Counted from the stretch's first letter, positions 54,583 through 63,644 are shown. The stretch is DNA of 64,000 nt from an uncultured Eubacteriales bacterium (GCA_902789795.1 CADAPM010000002.1:1-64000), one strand, 5' to 3'. The notes: generated by a model from the sequence alone, not told the origin. A program made the numbers and translations.

Positions 54583-54611
54583 TGTACAAAGCAGGAAGAA
54601 TCCTATATAAT
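54583..54611 (+). promoter_or_regulatory. Promoter of the coiled-coil protein gene
   Basis: TGTACA (54583-54588) and TATAAT (54606-54611) are separated by 17 bp. GGGGAAAGGA precedes the ATG at 54671. Confidence 0.65.
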
Positions 54612-54670
54612 TATTGGGCCGGAAAATAGCCATCCGGTATAAAAGTTTATGGGGAAAGGATGCGTAAACG

Positions 54671-56836
54671 ATGAAAAAACGCATGATTATCGCCATTATT
54701 TGCCTTGTTCTCAGTTTGGCTGTGATCGCCGTCCTGGCTGTCAGGCTAAACAATGAAACAAAGCTCAAGGAAGATGTGACTGCGCAGCTCTCCGACGCGA
54801 ACAGCCGCAACGAAGAGCTGCAAAAGAATAAGGATGATCTGATGGGCCAGCTGGCCACGGCCCAGGCCGTCAACGAACAGCTGACGACAGATAACGGCAC
54901 CCTGCAGGCCCAGCTCACGGAAACAAAAGAGCATCTCTCCCAGGAAACGGAGGCCAAAGAGAAATCTCTGGCCGAGAATGAACTATTGACCCAGGACCTG
55001 GCCGCCCGCACCACTGAGGCCGAAACTGAAAAAGCCCAGAAGGAGCAGGCGGAGGCCGATAAGGCGGAGCTCAGCACCCAGGTGGCGCAGCTCAGCAGCG
55101 AACGCGACGAGCTGAAACAGCAGGTCACCCTGCTCAATGAAGACCTGTCCGTACTGACGCTGGCCAAGGATGCCGCCCAGAAACAGTCTCAGGATCTGAC
55201 GCAGCAGCTGACCAACGTGACCGCCCAGACCGAGACCCTGAAAAAGGATCTTTCAGAGATCAGAACGAGCAGCGACGCCCTGGCCGAGCAGGTGACTACG
55301 CTGCAGGAAACGCTGGCCAATACCGAAAGTGAAAAGGACACCGTTGCCGAAGAGAATCAGGCGCTCCAGAGCCAGCTCGCGCAGATCAGCGCTGATAACG
55401 TAGCGCTGCAGGAACGCATCGCCATCATCACGGAAGAAATGAACCGCCTGATTGCGGAAAACGCCGCCCTGACCGAAAAACTCGCGGCCACCTCTGAAGA
55501 GATCGAGCGGGTCAACGGCCGCATCGGAGAGCTGACCACTGAGCGCGAACGCCTGTTCAGCGAAGTCCAGGAGCTTGAAGCGACCCAGGCTGAGAACGAA
55601 ACGCTGTCTGTGGAGCTGGAAAGCGTCAACGGAGAGATCCAGCGCCTGAACGGTCAGCTGACAGATGTGACGAATGCTCACGACAGCCTGAGCGGACAGA
55701 TCGCTACTCTGAATACCCAGCTCACCACGGCGACCGAACAGCTGGAGCAGCTGAAGGCAGAGCGCGATGCGCTTTCTGAGACGCTGACCACAACTACCGC
55801 AGAGCGCGACGCGCTGAACCATGATCTGGGTGAGATCACCGAGCAGCTGACGGATATGAATGCCCGTATCGCAGGCGTCAGCGCTACTGAAGAAGAAGCA
55901 AATACAGAAGATTCGCAGACGGCGGAAGCCCAGATCCTCAACGAAAAGCTGGCCGCCCAGCTGGTGGGCTTGAATGAGCACCTGAATCAATTGACCGCCG
56001 AGCGCGACGAGCTGAACAAGCAGCTGGCAGAACTCAGCACGACGCTGAACGACAGCGATGCGGAGAAGGAAGCGGCCAAGGTCAAGAACGAAGAACTGAC
56101 GTTGCAGCTGAACGATCTGAATACTCAGCTGAATGGTCTGTTTGAAGAACGCGAGCAGCTGACGGCCCAGATCACTGAACTCAACTCTACGCTGAGCAGC
56201 AGCGACGCGCAGAAGGAAGAAGCAGAGAAGAGCAACGTGCAGCTGAGCGCCCAGCTGGCCAGCCTGAATGAGCACGTGGATGCGCTGACCCAGGAACGCG
56301 ATCAGCTCAACGCGCAGATCGCGGATCTCAATGGCGACCTGGCGGAAATGCAGGCGAAGAACACCGAGCTGGCATCCCGGGCTTCTGATATGGAAGCTCA
56401 GGTGGAGCTTGCGGCGCGCAGAAATCTGCCTAGGATCACACGGAATATTCCCGATGACAATCAGCCGACTCTCTGCTGGTTCCGGATGCGGATCGACGCC
56501 AAGGGCTATCCGCAAATGTGGGTCTCCATGAAGGACAAGAAAGCGTTGTTAAAGGTTATCTTCGTTCGCAGCTATATCGACGAGAACGGCGAGGATAAAG
56601 AAGAGATCTATGATATTTACAACCTCAAAGAGCTGAATGAAGCGATCCGCTATCGCACGCTGACCAGGGAAGGCACCTATGGGGTCGCGATCCTGAACAG
56701 CGACGAGATCTACTATCATTCCGGCACATTGATCACCCTGGAAGACTTTGACGGGAACGGTATCATCGATCATATGACCGATAACAGCGGCAAGGTCACC
56801 GCGCTTGATATCGAAGGCGCGTTTGCGGTCAATTGA
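54671..56836 (+). CDS. Membrane-anchored long coiled-coil protein
   Basis: The 721-residue protein has an N-terminal transmembrane helix (MIIAIICLVLSLAVIAVLAV) and then about 560 residues of nearly unbroken coiled coil, rich in Glu, Gln, Leu and Thr, with few aromatic residues or prolines. Between about residues 430 and 560 an approximately 50-residue pattern recurs three times (LNEHLNQLTAERDEL, LNTQLNGLFEEREQL, LNEHVDALTQERDQL). The C-terminal 110 residues form a separate globular domain ending in FDGNGIIDHM, an EF-hand-like acidic loop. It probably extends from the membrane into the envelope. I know no assigned function. A strong terminator follows. Confidence 0.75.
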   Translation: MKKRMIIAIICLVLSLAVIAVLAVRLNNETKLKEDVTAQLSDANSRNEELQKNKDDLMGQLATAQAVNEQLTTDNGTLQAQLTETKEHLSQETEAKEKSLAENELLTQDLAARTTEAETEKAQKEQAEADKAELSTQVAQLSSERDELKQQVTLLNEDLSVLTLAKDAAQKQSQDLTQQLTNVTAQTETLKKDLSEIRTSSDALAEQVTTLQETLANTESEKDTVAEENQALQSQLAQISADNVALQERIAIITEEMNRLIAENAALTEKLAATSEEIERVNGRIGELTTERERLFSEVQELEATQAENETLSVELESVNGEIQRLNGQLTDVTNAHDSLSGQIATLNTQLTTATEQLEQLKAERDALSETLTTTTAERDALNHDLGEITEQLTDMNARIAGVSATEEEANTEDSQTAEAQILNEKLAAQLVGLNEHLNQLTAERDELNKQLAELSTTLNDSDAEKEAAKVKNEELTLQLNDLNTQLNGLFEEREQLTAQITELNSTLSSSDAQKEEAEKSNVQLSAQLASLNEHVDALTQERDQLNAQIADLNGDLAEMQAKNTELASRASDMEAQVELAARRNLPRITRNIPDDNQPTLCWFRMRIDAKGYPQMWVSMKDKKALLKVIFVRSYIDENGEDKEEIYDIYNLKELNEAIRYRTLTREGTYGVAILNSDEIYYHSGTLITLEDFDGNGIIDHMTDNSGKVTALDIEGAFAVN

Positions 56837-56852
56837 ACTAACGCCAATAAAA

Positions 56853-56887
56853 ACGCCTTCCGAAGCTTCATTGCCTCGGGAGGCGCT
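56853..56887. terminator. Bidirectional terminator between the coiled-coil gene and a small unknown gene
   Basis: A 10-bp stem (56854-56863 with 56876-56885) has T-rich or A-rich flanks on both sides (AAAAA at left, TTTT at right). It can terminate transcripts from both converging genes. Confidence 0.8.
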
Positions 56888-56901
56888 TTTGTATATCGAT
56901 A

Positions 56902-57435
56902 TCAGACTGAGTAGATGAAGTATTGTGCATTCTCCGGAAAGAAGACCCTGTAGGATTCAGACGGGATCATCATGTATTCATCATTGATCTGGATCAGGCG
57001 CTTGTTGCTGCGGGACATTCCTTTCCCCTGCTGTATCGACGGATTGATGACATAGATCGTGCCGTTGCAGTACTGGTCGATCATGTAATACCGCATCTGC
57101 CCGTCCGGCTGATAGCGGTAGCGGACAATGGCCTTTGCCCCATCCCGGATCCACGCCATTGCGTTTTCTTCATCACATATCCTGTGCTTCAGTGAGAAGC
57201 GGCCGGCGATCGCGCCTGACAGCAGATAGAAGCCTGTATCGTCGGTCAATGCGCCGCTGCGTTCCGCAAAATAGGCACACAGTTCCGGCGGGAAACTCAG
57301 ATCCAGCATCCGCTCCACCATCATGGAAACACAGCAGACGGCAGCGGTGCTCAATGTCTGTTTGTCTTTATTGATTCCTGTGACACGTTGGATTGCCTGT
57401 TCCGATTCCTCGGAGATATATAACCTGTATCCCAT
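56902..57435 (-). CDS. Small protein of unknown function
   Basis: I do not recognise the 177-residue product. It begins MGYRLYISEESEQAIQR, has a helical region (TAAVCCVSMMVERML), and a beta-rich second half with aromatic and basic residues (AIVRYRYQPDG, MRYYMIDQYCNGTIYVI). No signal peptide or known motif is visible. The ATG at 57435 is supported by GAGGAGG 4-10 nt upstream; a longer frame to 57468 is not. It is divergent from htrA, with a 242-bp AT-rich gap in which no confident promoter was found. Confidence 0.65.
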   Translation of the reverse strand: MGYRLYISEESEQAIQRVTGINKDKQTLSTAAVCCVSMMVERMLDLSFPPELCAYFAERSGALTDDTGFYLLSGAIAGRFSLKHRICDEENAMAWIRDGAKAIVRYRYQPDGQMRYYMIDQYCNGTIYVINPSIQQGKGMSRSNKRLIQINDEYMMIPSESYRVFFPENAQYFIYSV

Positions 57436-57677
57436 AATTTCCTCCTCATGAGCAGGTTGTATATGCATGTTTATAAACGTTCCTATTTGGCCATATATTA
57501 CATTTATTCTTCATGGATCTTTATTTTCCTGCTGGTCAAACAAAAAAATATCGGATAAATTTGAATTTTAATATTTTTTTTCATATTGTGTTCATACTTT
57601 TATCAAAATTATGGGTTATTATATAGCTGTATCCGAAAGAAAGATACGCGCACAATGAGCAGAGGAGGTCTGACACT

Positions 57678-58964
57678 ATGAAACAAATCAGTTTTAAACA
57701 TTTACTGGCGATCACGCTGGCAGCCGTATTGCTGATCAGTGCTGTCGCTATTGCAGCTGATGATCAGAAGATCAGTCAGGAAGATATTGATGCGATCATC
57801 AATACCACAACGGATGCCAGCCAGATCAGCAGTCCCTTTACCGCGGTCGCCAACAAGGTGCGCGACAGTGTCGTGGGCATCAACAACTATCAGATGCAGC
57901 GCAACAACTACTATAACTATTACGGCTTCGGCTTTGGTTATGGCGGCTATGGCCGCGGAAACAATAACGCCAATGAAGAGGTCCTGTACGCGAAAGGCTC
58001 CGGCGTGGTCGTCACTTCCTATGGTCATGTGGTCACGAACTATCACGTGATCGAGGATGCGACGCGCATCACCGTTACGATCGCTGACAGCGACAAAGAG
58101 TATGACGCGCAGCTGATCTCCTACAGTGAAGATGAAGATATCGCGGTCCTGCTGGTCCCTGATCTGCCCGTGGAGCCTGTTCAGATGGGCGACAGTGATC
58201 AGCTGCAGGTCGGTGAATGGGCTATCGTGATCGGCAACCCGCTGTCCGACGTTTTCGCGCGTACAGTGACTGTCGGCGTCGTATCCGCCCTCAACCGCAA
58301 CATCACGGATACTTCCTATGACCGTTATGGACGCCGCACCAATATCACCAACAGCATGATCCAGGTGGACGCTGCGATCAACTCCGGCAACTCCGGCGGC
58401 GGCATGTTCAACACGCTGGGTCAGCTGATGGGCATTCCTGCGCGCAAGTATTCCTCCAGCGGCACTTTCTCCAGCGCTTCTGTTGAAAACATCGGTATGT
58501 GCATCCCGATCAACGCCGCAAAGCCTTATATCCGCGAGGCGCTTGAGAAATACAACGGTTCTTCCGTGACCACCCTTAACGGCGCTCAGGACGCCGCCTC
58601 GACCGGCAATCGACCGATGCTGGGTGTCACTGTGTTCACGCAGACGAACGTCAATGATGTGCTCCCCAACGGCGCCATCGTCAGCAAGGTCAATGATGGC
58701 TCCAATGCCCAGCGCGCCGGCATCCAGGTGGGCGACGTGATCGTTGAGATCAACGGCACAACCATCGGCTCTTCTACGGAGCTCGTCAGCTTCATCCAGA
58801 ACTGCGCCGAGAATGACACTCTCACCGTAAAAGTTTACCGCGCTCCCGGCATGGATCAGGCGATCACAGATAAGGGCGTCGACCTGACAAACGTCGAAAA
58901 AGAGTACAGCACTGATTATTACCTCACGCTGGAGGTCGTTCTGCTGAACGATAAAGCGGCCTGA
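57678..58964 (+). CDS. htrA: HtrA/DegP-type serine protease with PDZ domain
   Basis: The 428-residue protein has an N-terminal membrane anchor or signal (about residues 8-28), a Tyr/Asn/Gly-rich low-complexity stretch (about 75-100) and a trypsin-like domain. The catalytic triad is His123 (VVTNYHVIED), Asp154 (EDEDIAVLLV) and Ser239 (INSGNSGGGMF). One PDZ domain (about 300-400) contains QRAGIQVGDVIVEINGT. It is expected to degrade misfolded exported proteins. GAGGAGG precedes the ATG by 10 nt. A terminator follows. Confidence 0.93.
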   Translation: MKQISFKHLLAITLAAVLLISAVAIAADDQKISQEDIDAIINTTTDASQISSPFTAVANKVRDSVVGINNYQMQRNNYYNYYGFGFGYGGYGRGNNNANEEVLYAKGSGVVVTSYGHVVTNYHVIEDATRITVTIADSDKEYDAQLISYSEDEDIAVLLVPDLPVEPVQMGDSDQLQVGEWAIVIGNPLSDVFARTVTVGVVSALNRNITDTSYDRYGRRTNITNSMIQVDAAINSGNSGGGMFNTLGQLMGIPARKYSSSGTFSSASVENIGMCIPINAAKPYIREALEKYNGSSVTTLNGAQDAASTGNRPMLGVTVFTQTNVNDVLPNGAIVSKVNDGSNAQRAGIQVGDVIVEINGTTIGSSTELVSFIQNCAENDTLTVKVYRAPGMDQAITDKGVDLTNVEKEYSTDYYLTLEVVLLNDKAA

Positions 58965-58986
58965 GCGATAATCAAAGATACAAAGG

Positions 58987-59014
58987 ACGTCCCTTCCGGA
59001 TCCGGAGGGGACGT
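58987..59014. terminator. Hairpin after htrA
   Basis: ACGTCCCTTCCGGA (58987-59000) pairs with TCCGGAGGGGACGT (59001-59014), a near-perfect inverted repeat. A T-rich sequence follows on the + side. It may also end leftward transcripts from dusB. Confidence 0.7.
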
Positions 59015-59053
59015 TTCATATATATCGGGAAGAATATGCAGCTTCTAAAGCAA

Positions 59054-60061
59054 TTAGCCTTCCAAATTGGATTCCTGAAGCTCGCTCAGCACTGTTTGTA
59101 TCTCATCGAAATCTGAAGCCTGATTGATGCGGGTGCGGCATTCCGCTGCCCCGCGCATGCCTTTGATATACCAGGCATAGAACTTCCTCATTTCCAGGAG
59201 CGCCCTGTGTTCCGGCAGCCAGGCCCTGAGCAGTCGGGCGTGCTTTTCCGCTTCTTTCAGGCGTTCGCTTCCTGTGGGAGGAGTGTATACTTCGCCGCGG
59301 ATGGTGCTGTGTACCGCTCGGAAAACCCAGGGATTCCCCAAGGATGCTCTGCCGATGGCCAGGCCGTCGGCCTTTGTCGTTTTCAGGGCTTCAACAGCTG
59401 AAGCACCGTCAGCTATATCTCCGTTTGCGATGACCGGGATCTTTACGCTCTGCTTGACCTCTGCGATGGCCGCCCAGTTGGCATGACCGGAATATTGCTG
59501 GGCTGTTGTCCTGCCGTGTACGGTGATGAACGCTGCGCCTTCCGATTCGGCAATCTTTGCAAGATTGACCGCATTGATATGGTCCTGATCCCAGCCAAGG
59601 CGCATTTTTACGGAAACCGGGAGCAAGGAGCCCTTGACCACTGAAGCAATCACTTGTCCGGCCAGCACTTCATTGCGCATCAATGCGCTTCCCGAACCGC
59701 CGGAGGTGACCTTTCTGGCCGGACAGCCCATATTGATGTCAATGCACGAATAGCGCTGGAGGTTCGAAAGAAGATGAGCGGCCTCCCCCATGTACACCGG
59801 CTCATGACCAAAGAGCTGCACAGAGAGCGGCTTTTCATAAGGCGCTCGGGCAATGAGACGCTGATAGTTGCTCAGAGATCTCTTGGCATAGATATACCCT
59901 TGGGCACTGATCATTTCGGTCGTGGCTGCGTCACAGCCCTGGGCTTCCGCCGGGGTGCGGTATGCCCAGTCTGTAATCCCGGCCATGGGAGCCAACAGGA
60001 CAGGAATGTCTGAATCCCCTTGCAGGGTATTGATCGAAAGTATCTCTGCCAGTCTATTCAT
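59054..60061 (-). CDS. dusB: tRNA-dihydrouridine synthase
   Basis: Flavoenzyme that reduces uridines in tRNA D-loops. The 335-residue protein has VLLAPMAGITDWAYR, the catalytic Cys region DINMGCPARKVT, VKMRLGWD, and TVHGRTTAQQYSG. The ATG at 60061 is within the last codons of the next upstream gene, an overlap of about 8 nt. The subfamily is given as DusB by family resemblance; DusA/C-type cannot be excluded. Confidence 0.88.
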   Translation of the reverse strand: MNRLAEILSINTLQGDSDIPVLLAPMAGITDWAYRTPAEAQGCDAATTEMISAQGYIYAKRSLSNYQRLIARAPYEKPLSVQLFGHEPVYMGEAAHLLSNLQRYSCIDINMGCPARKVTSGGSGSALMRNEVLAGQVIASVVKGSLLPVSVKMRLGWDQDHINAVNLAKIAESEGAAFITVHGRTTAQQYSGHANWAAIAEVKQSVKIPVIANGDIADGASAVEALKTTKADGLAIGRASLGNPWVFRAVHSTIRGEVYTPPTGSERLKEAEKHARLLRAWLPEHRALLEMRKFYAWYIKGMRGAAECRTRINQASDFDEIQTVLSELQESNLEG

Positions 60062-60590
60062 CAATGGTTCCTAAATAGTTGATCGTATTGATCTTCCAGT
60101 GGCCGTTCTGCTGGATCAGCGTGACACGGTAGCGCCCGGCGTTCCATGCCGGCGGTGTACTGGAGAGGGACAGCGCGTTGGCCCAGTTTCGTCCTTCATT
60201 GTTCAGCTTTCCGTCAATGGCCGGGATCCGTTCATCTATCGTGCAGGTCGCTGTTACATCCCACGGCCAGCACCAGAAGGACCGCATATTGATCCGGTGG
60301 TCGAATCCGGTAATGGAGTAATACAGCTGATAGGCAGAAGCACCCTGCCTCGCGGTACGCAGATCGGCATCGGCTTCCAGACAGGCCGCGGTAAAATAGT
60401 CCTGCAGATCATCCTCGGGCGCGCCCATCATAATGGTCTGGGCTCGCTTGGCCATGCCGTCCTTAATAATGACATAGGTATTGCTGGCGTTCATGGCAAG
60501 GTAAAAAGCCATCAGCATCAGCCCCAACGCCAAAGTCAGGATCAGGATCCTGGTTGCAAAATACCAGATAAATCTTCTGAAGTACTTCAA
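60054..60590 (-). CDS. Membrane-anchored protein of unknown function
   Basis: The 178-residue product has a basic N-terminus followed by one transmembrane helix (ILILTLALGLMLMAFYLAM). The remainder may be a beta-rich extracellular domain with several Trp (FWCWPWDVTATC) and a GHWKINTINYLG end. The start is TTG at 60590, with GAGG 8 nt upstream; no ATG is suitably placed. I do not recognise a family. It lies between a NAGPA-like glycosidase and dusB. Confidence 0.6.
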   Translation of the reverse strand: MKYFRRFIWYFATRILILTLALGLMLMAFYLAMNASNTYVIIKDGMAKRAQTIMMGAPEDDLQDYFTAACLEADADLRTARQGASAYQLYYSITGFDHRINMRSFWCWPWDVTATCTIDERIPAIDGKLNNEGRNWANALSLSSTPPAWNAGRYRVTLIQQNGHWKINTINYLGTIDE

Positions 60591-60605
60591 GTCTTAAACC
60601 TCAGC

Positions 60606-61496
60606 TTATTTTGCATCCCCTGTGCTGTCTGTCAGGTAAACGATGTCGCCGACGCCTCGGCCGCCTTTGTACGGAGTCGAGATGACTTTGCCATTGAACC
60701 ACATGAGGGCAGACTGTCCGCCGTCCAGATTGTAAGCGGCCTTGCAGCCGAGGCTTTCCATATAGGCGGCCAGTTCAGCCATTTTCATGCCCACGTTTTT
60801 ACCGGAGATAGCGCTGGTGGTCCCGCGCCCGTCTATCTGGACCAGGCAGTAGTGGCCGGGCTCATAGTAACCGATCACAGCTCTCGGATTGGCCGGATTG
60901 ACGCCGGTTGTGGAGAATTCAGTCAGCGCATGGCCTTCTTCATCGAGCAGTCCGGGTCCGAAGAGGAAACTCTGCCAGACCTTTCCGTCCAATTCCTTGA
61001 TCTTATCAGCAGTCAGGGTGCGCCCCTTGAAGACTTCCATCCTGCCATCCATATAAATGACGCAGACGTCGCGCTTGTTGTTCGTTTTCTTTTGCAGCAT
61101 CTTTCCGTTCGCGAATACGACGCCTTTGCCAAAGTTATGGCCGTTATCGCCGGTCAGCGCCAGGATCGCGCCTTCGTTTTTAGCGATCACGGGGATCTTT
61201 TGCATCTTGCCGCGATAGCGTCCACCGCCGAAGCCGCGGCGGAGCAGCCCTAAATCCTTGACCCAGATATCGGCGATATAGACATCGGAACGGTTTTCCC
61301 GGACAAGGCTGATCTCAATGGAGAGGGAGTCGCTCTTATAGCTCATATCTCCGATAACAGGAGTCTCCCCAACTGCCAGAAAACGCCCGGCGACATCCTC
61401 AAAAACGGCGGGAGTTGCAGATGTTTCGTCCGCAGCCGCCGCAAAGACAGGCAGCATCAGCAGTATGAGCAAAAAGATAATGATCCTGTTTTTCAT
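60606..61496 (-). CDS. Exported phosphodiester glycosidase (NAGPA/DUF2233 family)
   Basis: The 296-residue protein has a signal peptide (residues 1-20, ending AAA). The core shows ADIWVKDLGLLRRGFGGGRY, VIAKNEGAILALTGDN, GRGTTSAISGKNVGMKMAELAAYM and YNLDGGQSALMWFNG, which match the NAGPA domain of phosphodiester glycosidases. In mammals this removes GlcNAc from phosphodiesters; in bacteria it is linked to polysaccharide or teichoic acid-type substrates. The substrate here is unknown. It overlaps udk by 4 nt. Confidence 0.85.
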   Translation of the reverse strand: MKNRIIIFLLILLMLPVFAAAADETSATPAVFEDVAGRFLAVGETPVIGDMSYKSDSLSIEISLVRENRSDVYIADIWVKDLGLLRRGFGGGRYRGKMQKIPVIAKNEGAILALTGDNGHNFGKGVVFANGKMLQKKTNNKRDVCVIYMDGRMEVFKGRTLTADKIKELDGKVWQSFLFGPGLLDEEGHALTEFSTTGVNPANPRAVIGYYEPGHYCLVQIDGRGTTSAISGKNVGMKMAELAAYMESLGCKAAYNLDGGQSALMWFNGKVISTPYKGGRGVGDIVYLTDSTGDAK

Positions 61497-62131
61497 TTCT
61501 GGTTCTCCATCGCTTTCTTGTGATCCAGTGTCAGCTGATCGCGCACGTATCCGGCCAGGATGTCCACGATCTTGGCATTTCTGCCGCCGCGGGCGACAAT
61601 GACGTCCGCATCATTGACATAATTGCGGATGTACTTGTCATACATGGGCTTGACTGTGTTCAGGTACTGGGCTGAAATGCTGTCGATATCACGCCCGCGT
61701 TCCTTGATATCGCGAGTGATCCTCCTCAAAAGGCAGATATCGGGCTCCACGCTGATGTAGAGCTTCAGGTACATTTTCTCTAAGAGGCGCTTATCATAGA
61801 AGGCGTGGATCCCTTCGACGATGAGGACTTCGTTGGGCTCTATGAGCTCCTGCGTGTCCGCGCGGGCATGCCTCGTAAAGTCGTAGCTCTTGCGGGTAAC
61901 GCACTTGCCCTCCAGCAGCGCGCAAATGTCTTCATACAGCAGATCGTGGTCGAAGATCTTTGGCTCGTCGTAATTCAGCTTGCAGCGTTCCTCAAATGTC
62001 ATCTCCGAGTGGTCCAGATAATAACAATCCTGATGGATGACCGTCACCGGTACAGCGAGGTCCTTGATCAGCTGTTCGGCCAAAGTGGTTTTACCTGAAC
62101 CGCTGGCGCCGCAGATTCCGATAAAAAGCAT
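61493..62131 (-). CDS. udk: Uridine kinase
   Basis: Phosphorylates uridine and cytidine in pyrimidine salvage. The 212-residue P-loop protein begins FIGICGASGSGKTTLAEQLI and has DCYYLDHSEMTFEER, YDEPKIFDHDLL, VEGIHAFYDKRL and RRITRDIKERGRD. It overlaps the glycosidase gene by 4 nt and lies after the yajC terminator, so it may need a separate promoter within the 67-bp gap, which I could not identify. Confidence 0.92.
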   Translation of the reverse strand: MLFIGICGASGSGKTTLAEQLIKDLAVPVTVIHQDCYYLDHSEMTFEERCKLNYDEPKIFDHDLLYEDICALLEGKCVTRKSYDFTRHARADTQELIEPNEVLIVEGIHAFYDKRLLEKMYLKLYISVEPDICLLRRITRDIKERGRDIDSISAQYLNTVKPMYDKYIRNYVNDADVIVARGGRNAKIVDILAGYVRDQLTLDHKKAMENQK

Positions 62132-62141
62132 AAGCCCTCCT

Positions 62142-62172
62142 AAAAAACCGCGGCCTGAAAGCTGCCGCGGTT
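62142..62172 (-). terminator. Terminator of yajC
   Basis: On the minus strand, AACCGCGGC (62172-62164) pairs perfectly with GCCGCGGTT (62154-62146), and a T-tract of six follows. It lies between yajC and udk. Confidence 0.85.
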
Positions 62173-62198
62173 ATGATTCGTCGACTTATTTGGTTGGA

Positions 62199-62591
62199 TT
62201 ACGCGAGCAGTTCGCCCTCGTTTTCCACAGAGACCTCTTCCACATTGCGGATGGCCCAGCGCGCAACGACCATTTCGGTGCGGTCGCCGCCGACGGCCAG
62301 GGTGATCGTGTCATCCTTGATCTTCGTGATGGTGCCGTAAATGCCGCCGATGGTGCAGATGCGGTCGCCGGATTTCAGCGCGGCAAGCATCTCCTTGACC
62401 TTTTTATCCTTCTTGCGCTGGGGACGGATCAGCAGGAAATAGAACACGGCGATCATCAGCACCATGCTGATCAGCATGGAGATCAACTGAGCTCCGCCGG
62501 CTCCAGCCATATCCGCTCCCGCTTCGCCGGTCGCGGCAGCAGCGCCCTCTGCATAGGCCGCAGTAATGCCAAAGATTTTTTCCAACATCAA
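62199..62591 (-). CDS. yajC: Preprotein translocase subunit YajC
   Basis: The 130-residue protein has an Ala/Gly-rich N-terminus, one transmembrane helix (LISMLISMVLMIAVFYFLLI) and the hallmark RPQRKKDKKVKEML, followed by LKSGDRICTIGGIYGTI, typical of YajC. It associates with SecDF in protein export. secD and secF are not in this window. It has its own promoter and terminator. Confidence 0.93.
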   Translation of the reverse strand: MMLEKIFGITAAYAEGAAAATGEAGADMAGAGGAQLISMLISMVLMIAVFYFLLIRPQRKKDKKVKEMLAALKSGDRICTIGGIYGTITKIKDDTITLAVGGDRTEMVVARWAIRNVEEVSVENEGELLA

Positions 62592-62644
62592 TTCTGACCT
62601 GCCTTTCAGTTATACGCATATTCCTGACAATGCGTTCGAAGAGC

Positions 62645-62673
62645 ATTATAGCAAAAGAATCGGTTATTGTAAA
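62645..62673 (-). promoter_or_regulatory. Promoter of yajC
   Basis: On the minus strand, TTTACA (62673-62668) and TATAAT (62650-62645) are separated by 17 bp. It is about 55 bp before the ATG at 62591. Confidence 0.8.
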
Positions 62674-62713
62674 GCAATTTGAACAAGATGTTTTTAAGGG
62701 GCCGATCTGATAC

Positions 62714-63403
62714 TTAAGCCCGATGCGCACACAGCACGCGGAGCGAAGCGGCCAGATGCTGATGGTGAACTCTCGTAGCGTCAAAATGGACGCTCTGGAA
62801 GGCCAACTGCATGATCGGGCCGGACGCGAACGCGCAGATCAGTGTGCCGATCCCAACGGGCCCACCCAGCAGCCAGCCCACAAAGGTCGCGAAACTCAGC
62901 AGACAGATGCTGACCGCTCCAATCGGCATGAACCGGATACGTTTGGACAGCCCAACGAGCAGAGTGTCCCTGGGCCCGCAACCAAGGGATGCGATCATAT
63001 ATGCGTACTGCGTATAGGCGCTGATCACGAGACCGGCCAGCATCATCAGGATCCCGGACAGCATCGTATTTGCTTTGGGAAACAGATTCAGCATATTGAA
63101 AAAGTCCACCGATTTTCCTACGACGATGGAATCAATGATCATCGTGATCCCGATCGGTTCCCTTAACAGGATATCAATGACCAGGATGGTAAATGAGACC
63201 GTGATCGATGCGGTGCCGTACAGCATCCCGGTGCTTTTGGAGAGCCCCAGGTTCAGCACGTCCTATGGTCCTGCTCCAATGTTCGCATGGATCGTCAGAT
63301 AGACGCCGAACCCGTTGATAAACAGACTGACAGCTGCCGTTAATGCGTTGAGAAGGATCGATACGGGGGTCCTGTTATCATGCAGTGTATGCATTGAGAT
63401 CAT
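62714..63403 (-). pseudogene. YczE/YyaS/YitT-family membrane protein gene with an in-frame amber codon
   Basis: The first part reads ...INGFGVYLTIHANIGAGP and then TAG (63265-63263). The same frame continues DVLNLGLSKSTGMLYG and then a polytopic membrane protein to 62714. In YczE-family proteins this position is normally GPWDVL, so the TAG replaces a Trp codon (TGG), a single-base change. The full frame from ATG 63403 (GAGG 6 nt upstream) would give about 229 residues, the family length. TAG is an ordinary stop for other genes here. Either the gene is recently inactivated, or the base is an error. Confidence 0.8.
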
Positions 63404-63442
63404 AAGCGCCTCGTCTTGATTTCCAAATGTGATGAAAGAAGT

Positions 63443-63466
63443 AAAGCCCCTGTCAGCAGGGGCTTT
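63443..63466 (-). terminator. Terminator after tRNA-Ser
   Basis: AAAGCCCCTG (63443-63452) pairs with CAGGGGCTTT (63457-63466) around a TCAG loop. On the minus strand it is followed by a T-rich stretch. It separates tRNA-Ser from the YczE-family gene. Confidence 0.8.
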
Positions 63467-63491
63467 GACGGGCTGATTTGCCCGAAAGAGC

Positions 63492-63576
63492 GGAGCGGGT
63501 GGGATTCGAACCCACGGACGGTTGCCCGTCACCTGATTTCGAGTCAGGGCCGTTATGACCACTTCGATACCGCTCC
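63492..63576 (-). tRNA. tRNA-Ser(CGA)
   Basis: On the minus strand the sequence begins GGAGCGG and ends CCGCTCC, a 7-bp acceptor stem. The anticodon loop is CTCGAAA, giving anticodon CGA, which reads UCG. A long variable arm and a GTGGG-TTCGAAT-CCCAC T arm confirm a class II serine tRNA. CCA is not encoded. The sequence beyond the 3' end gives G as discriminator. Confidence 0.95.
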
Positions 63577-63615
63577 ATTTTTGTCCGCTTCAGTTATTCC
63601 GAACCGAACGCGGAG

Positions 63616-63644
63616 ATTATACGATGAAAACAGTTGCGTGTCAA
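63616..63644 (-). promoter_or_regulatory. Promoter of tRNA-Ser
   Basis: On the minus strand, TTGACA (63644-63639) and TATAAT (63621-63616) are both perfect and separated by 17 bp, 39 bp before the tRNA. Confidence 0.88.

Noticed and set aside
62714-63403. Recoded UAG (pyrrolysine or suppressed amber) in the YczE-family gene
   Set aside because: TAG ends other genes here (for example pheA), no insertion element or suppressor tRNA is visible, and the site is a simple Trp codon change.
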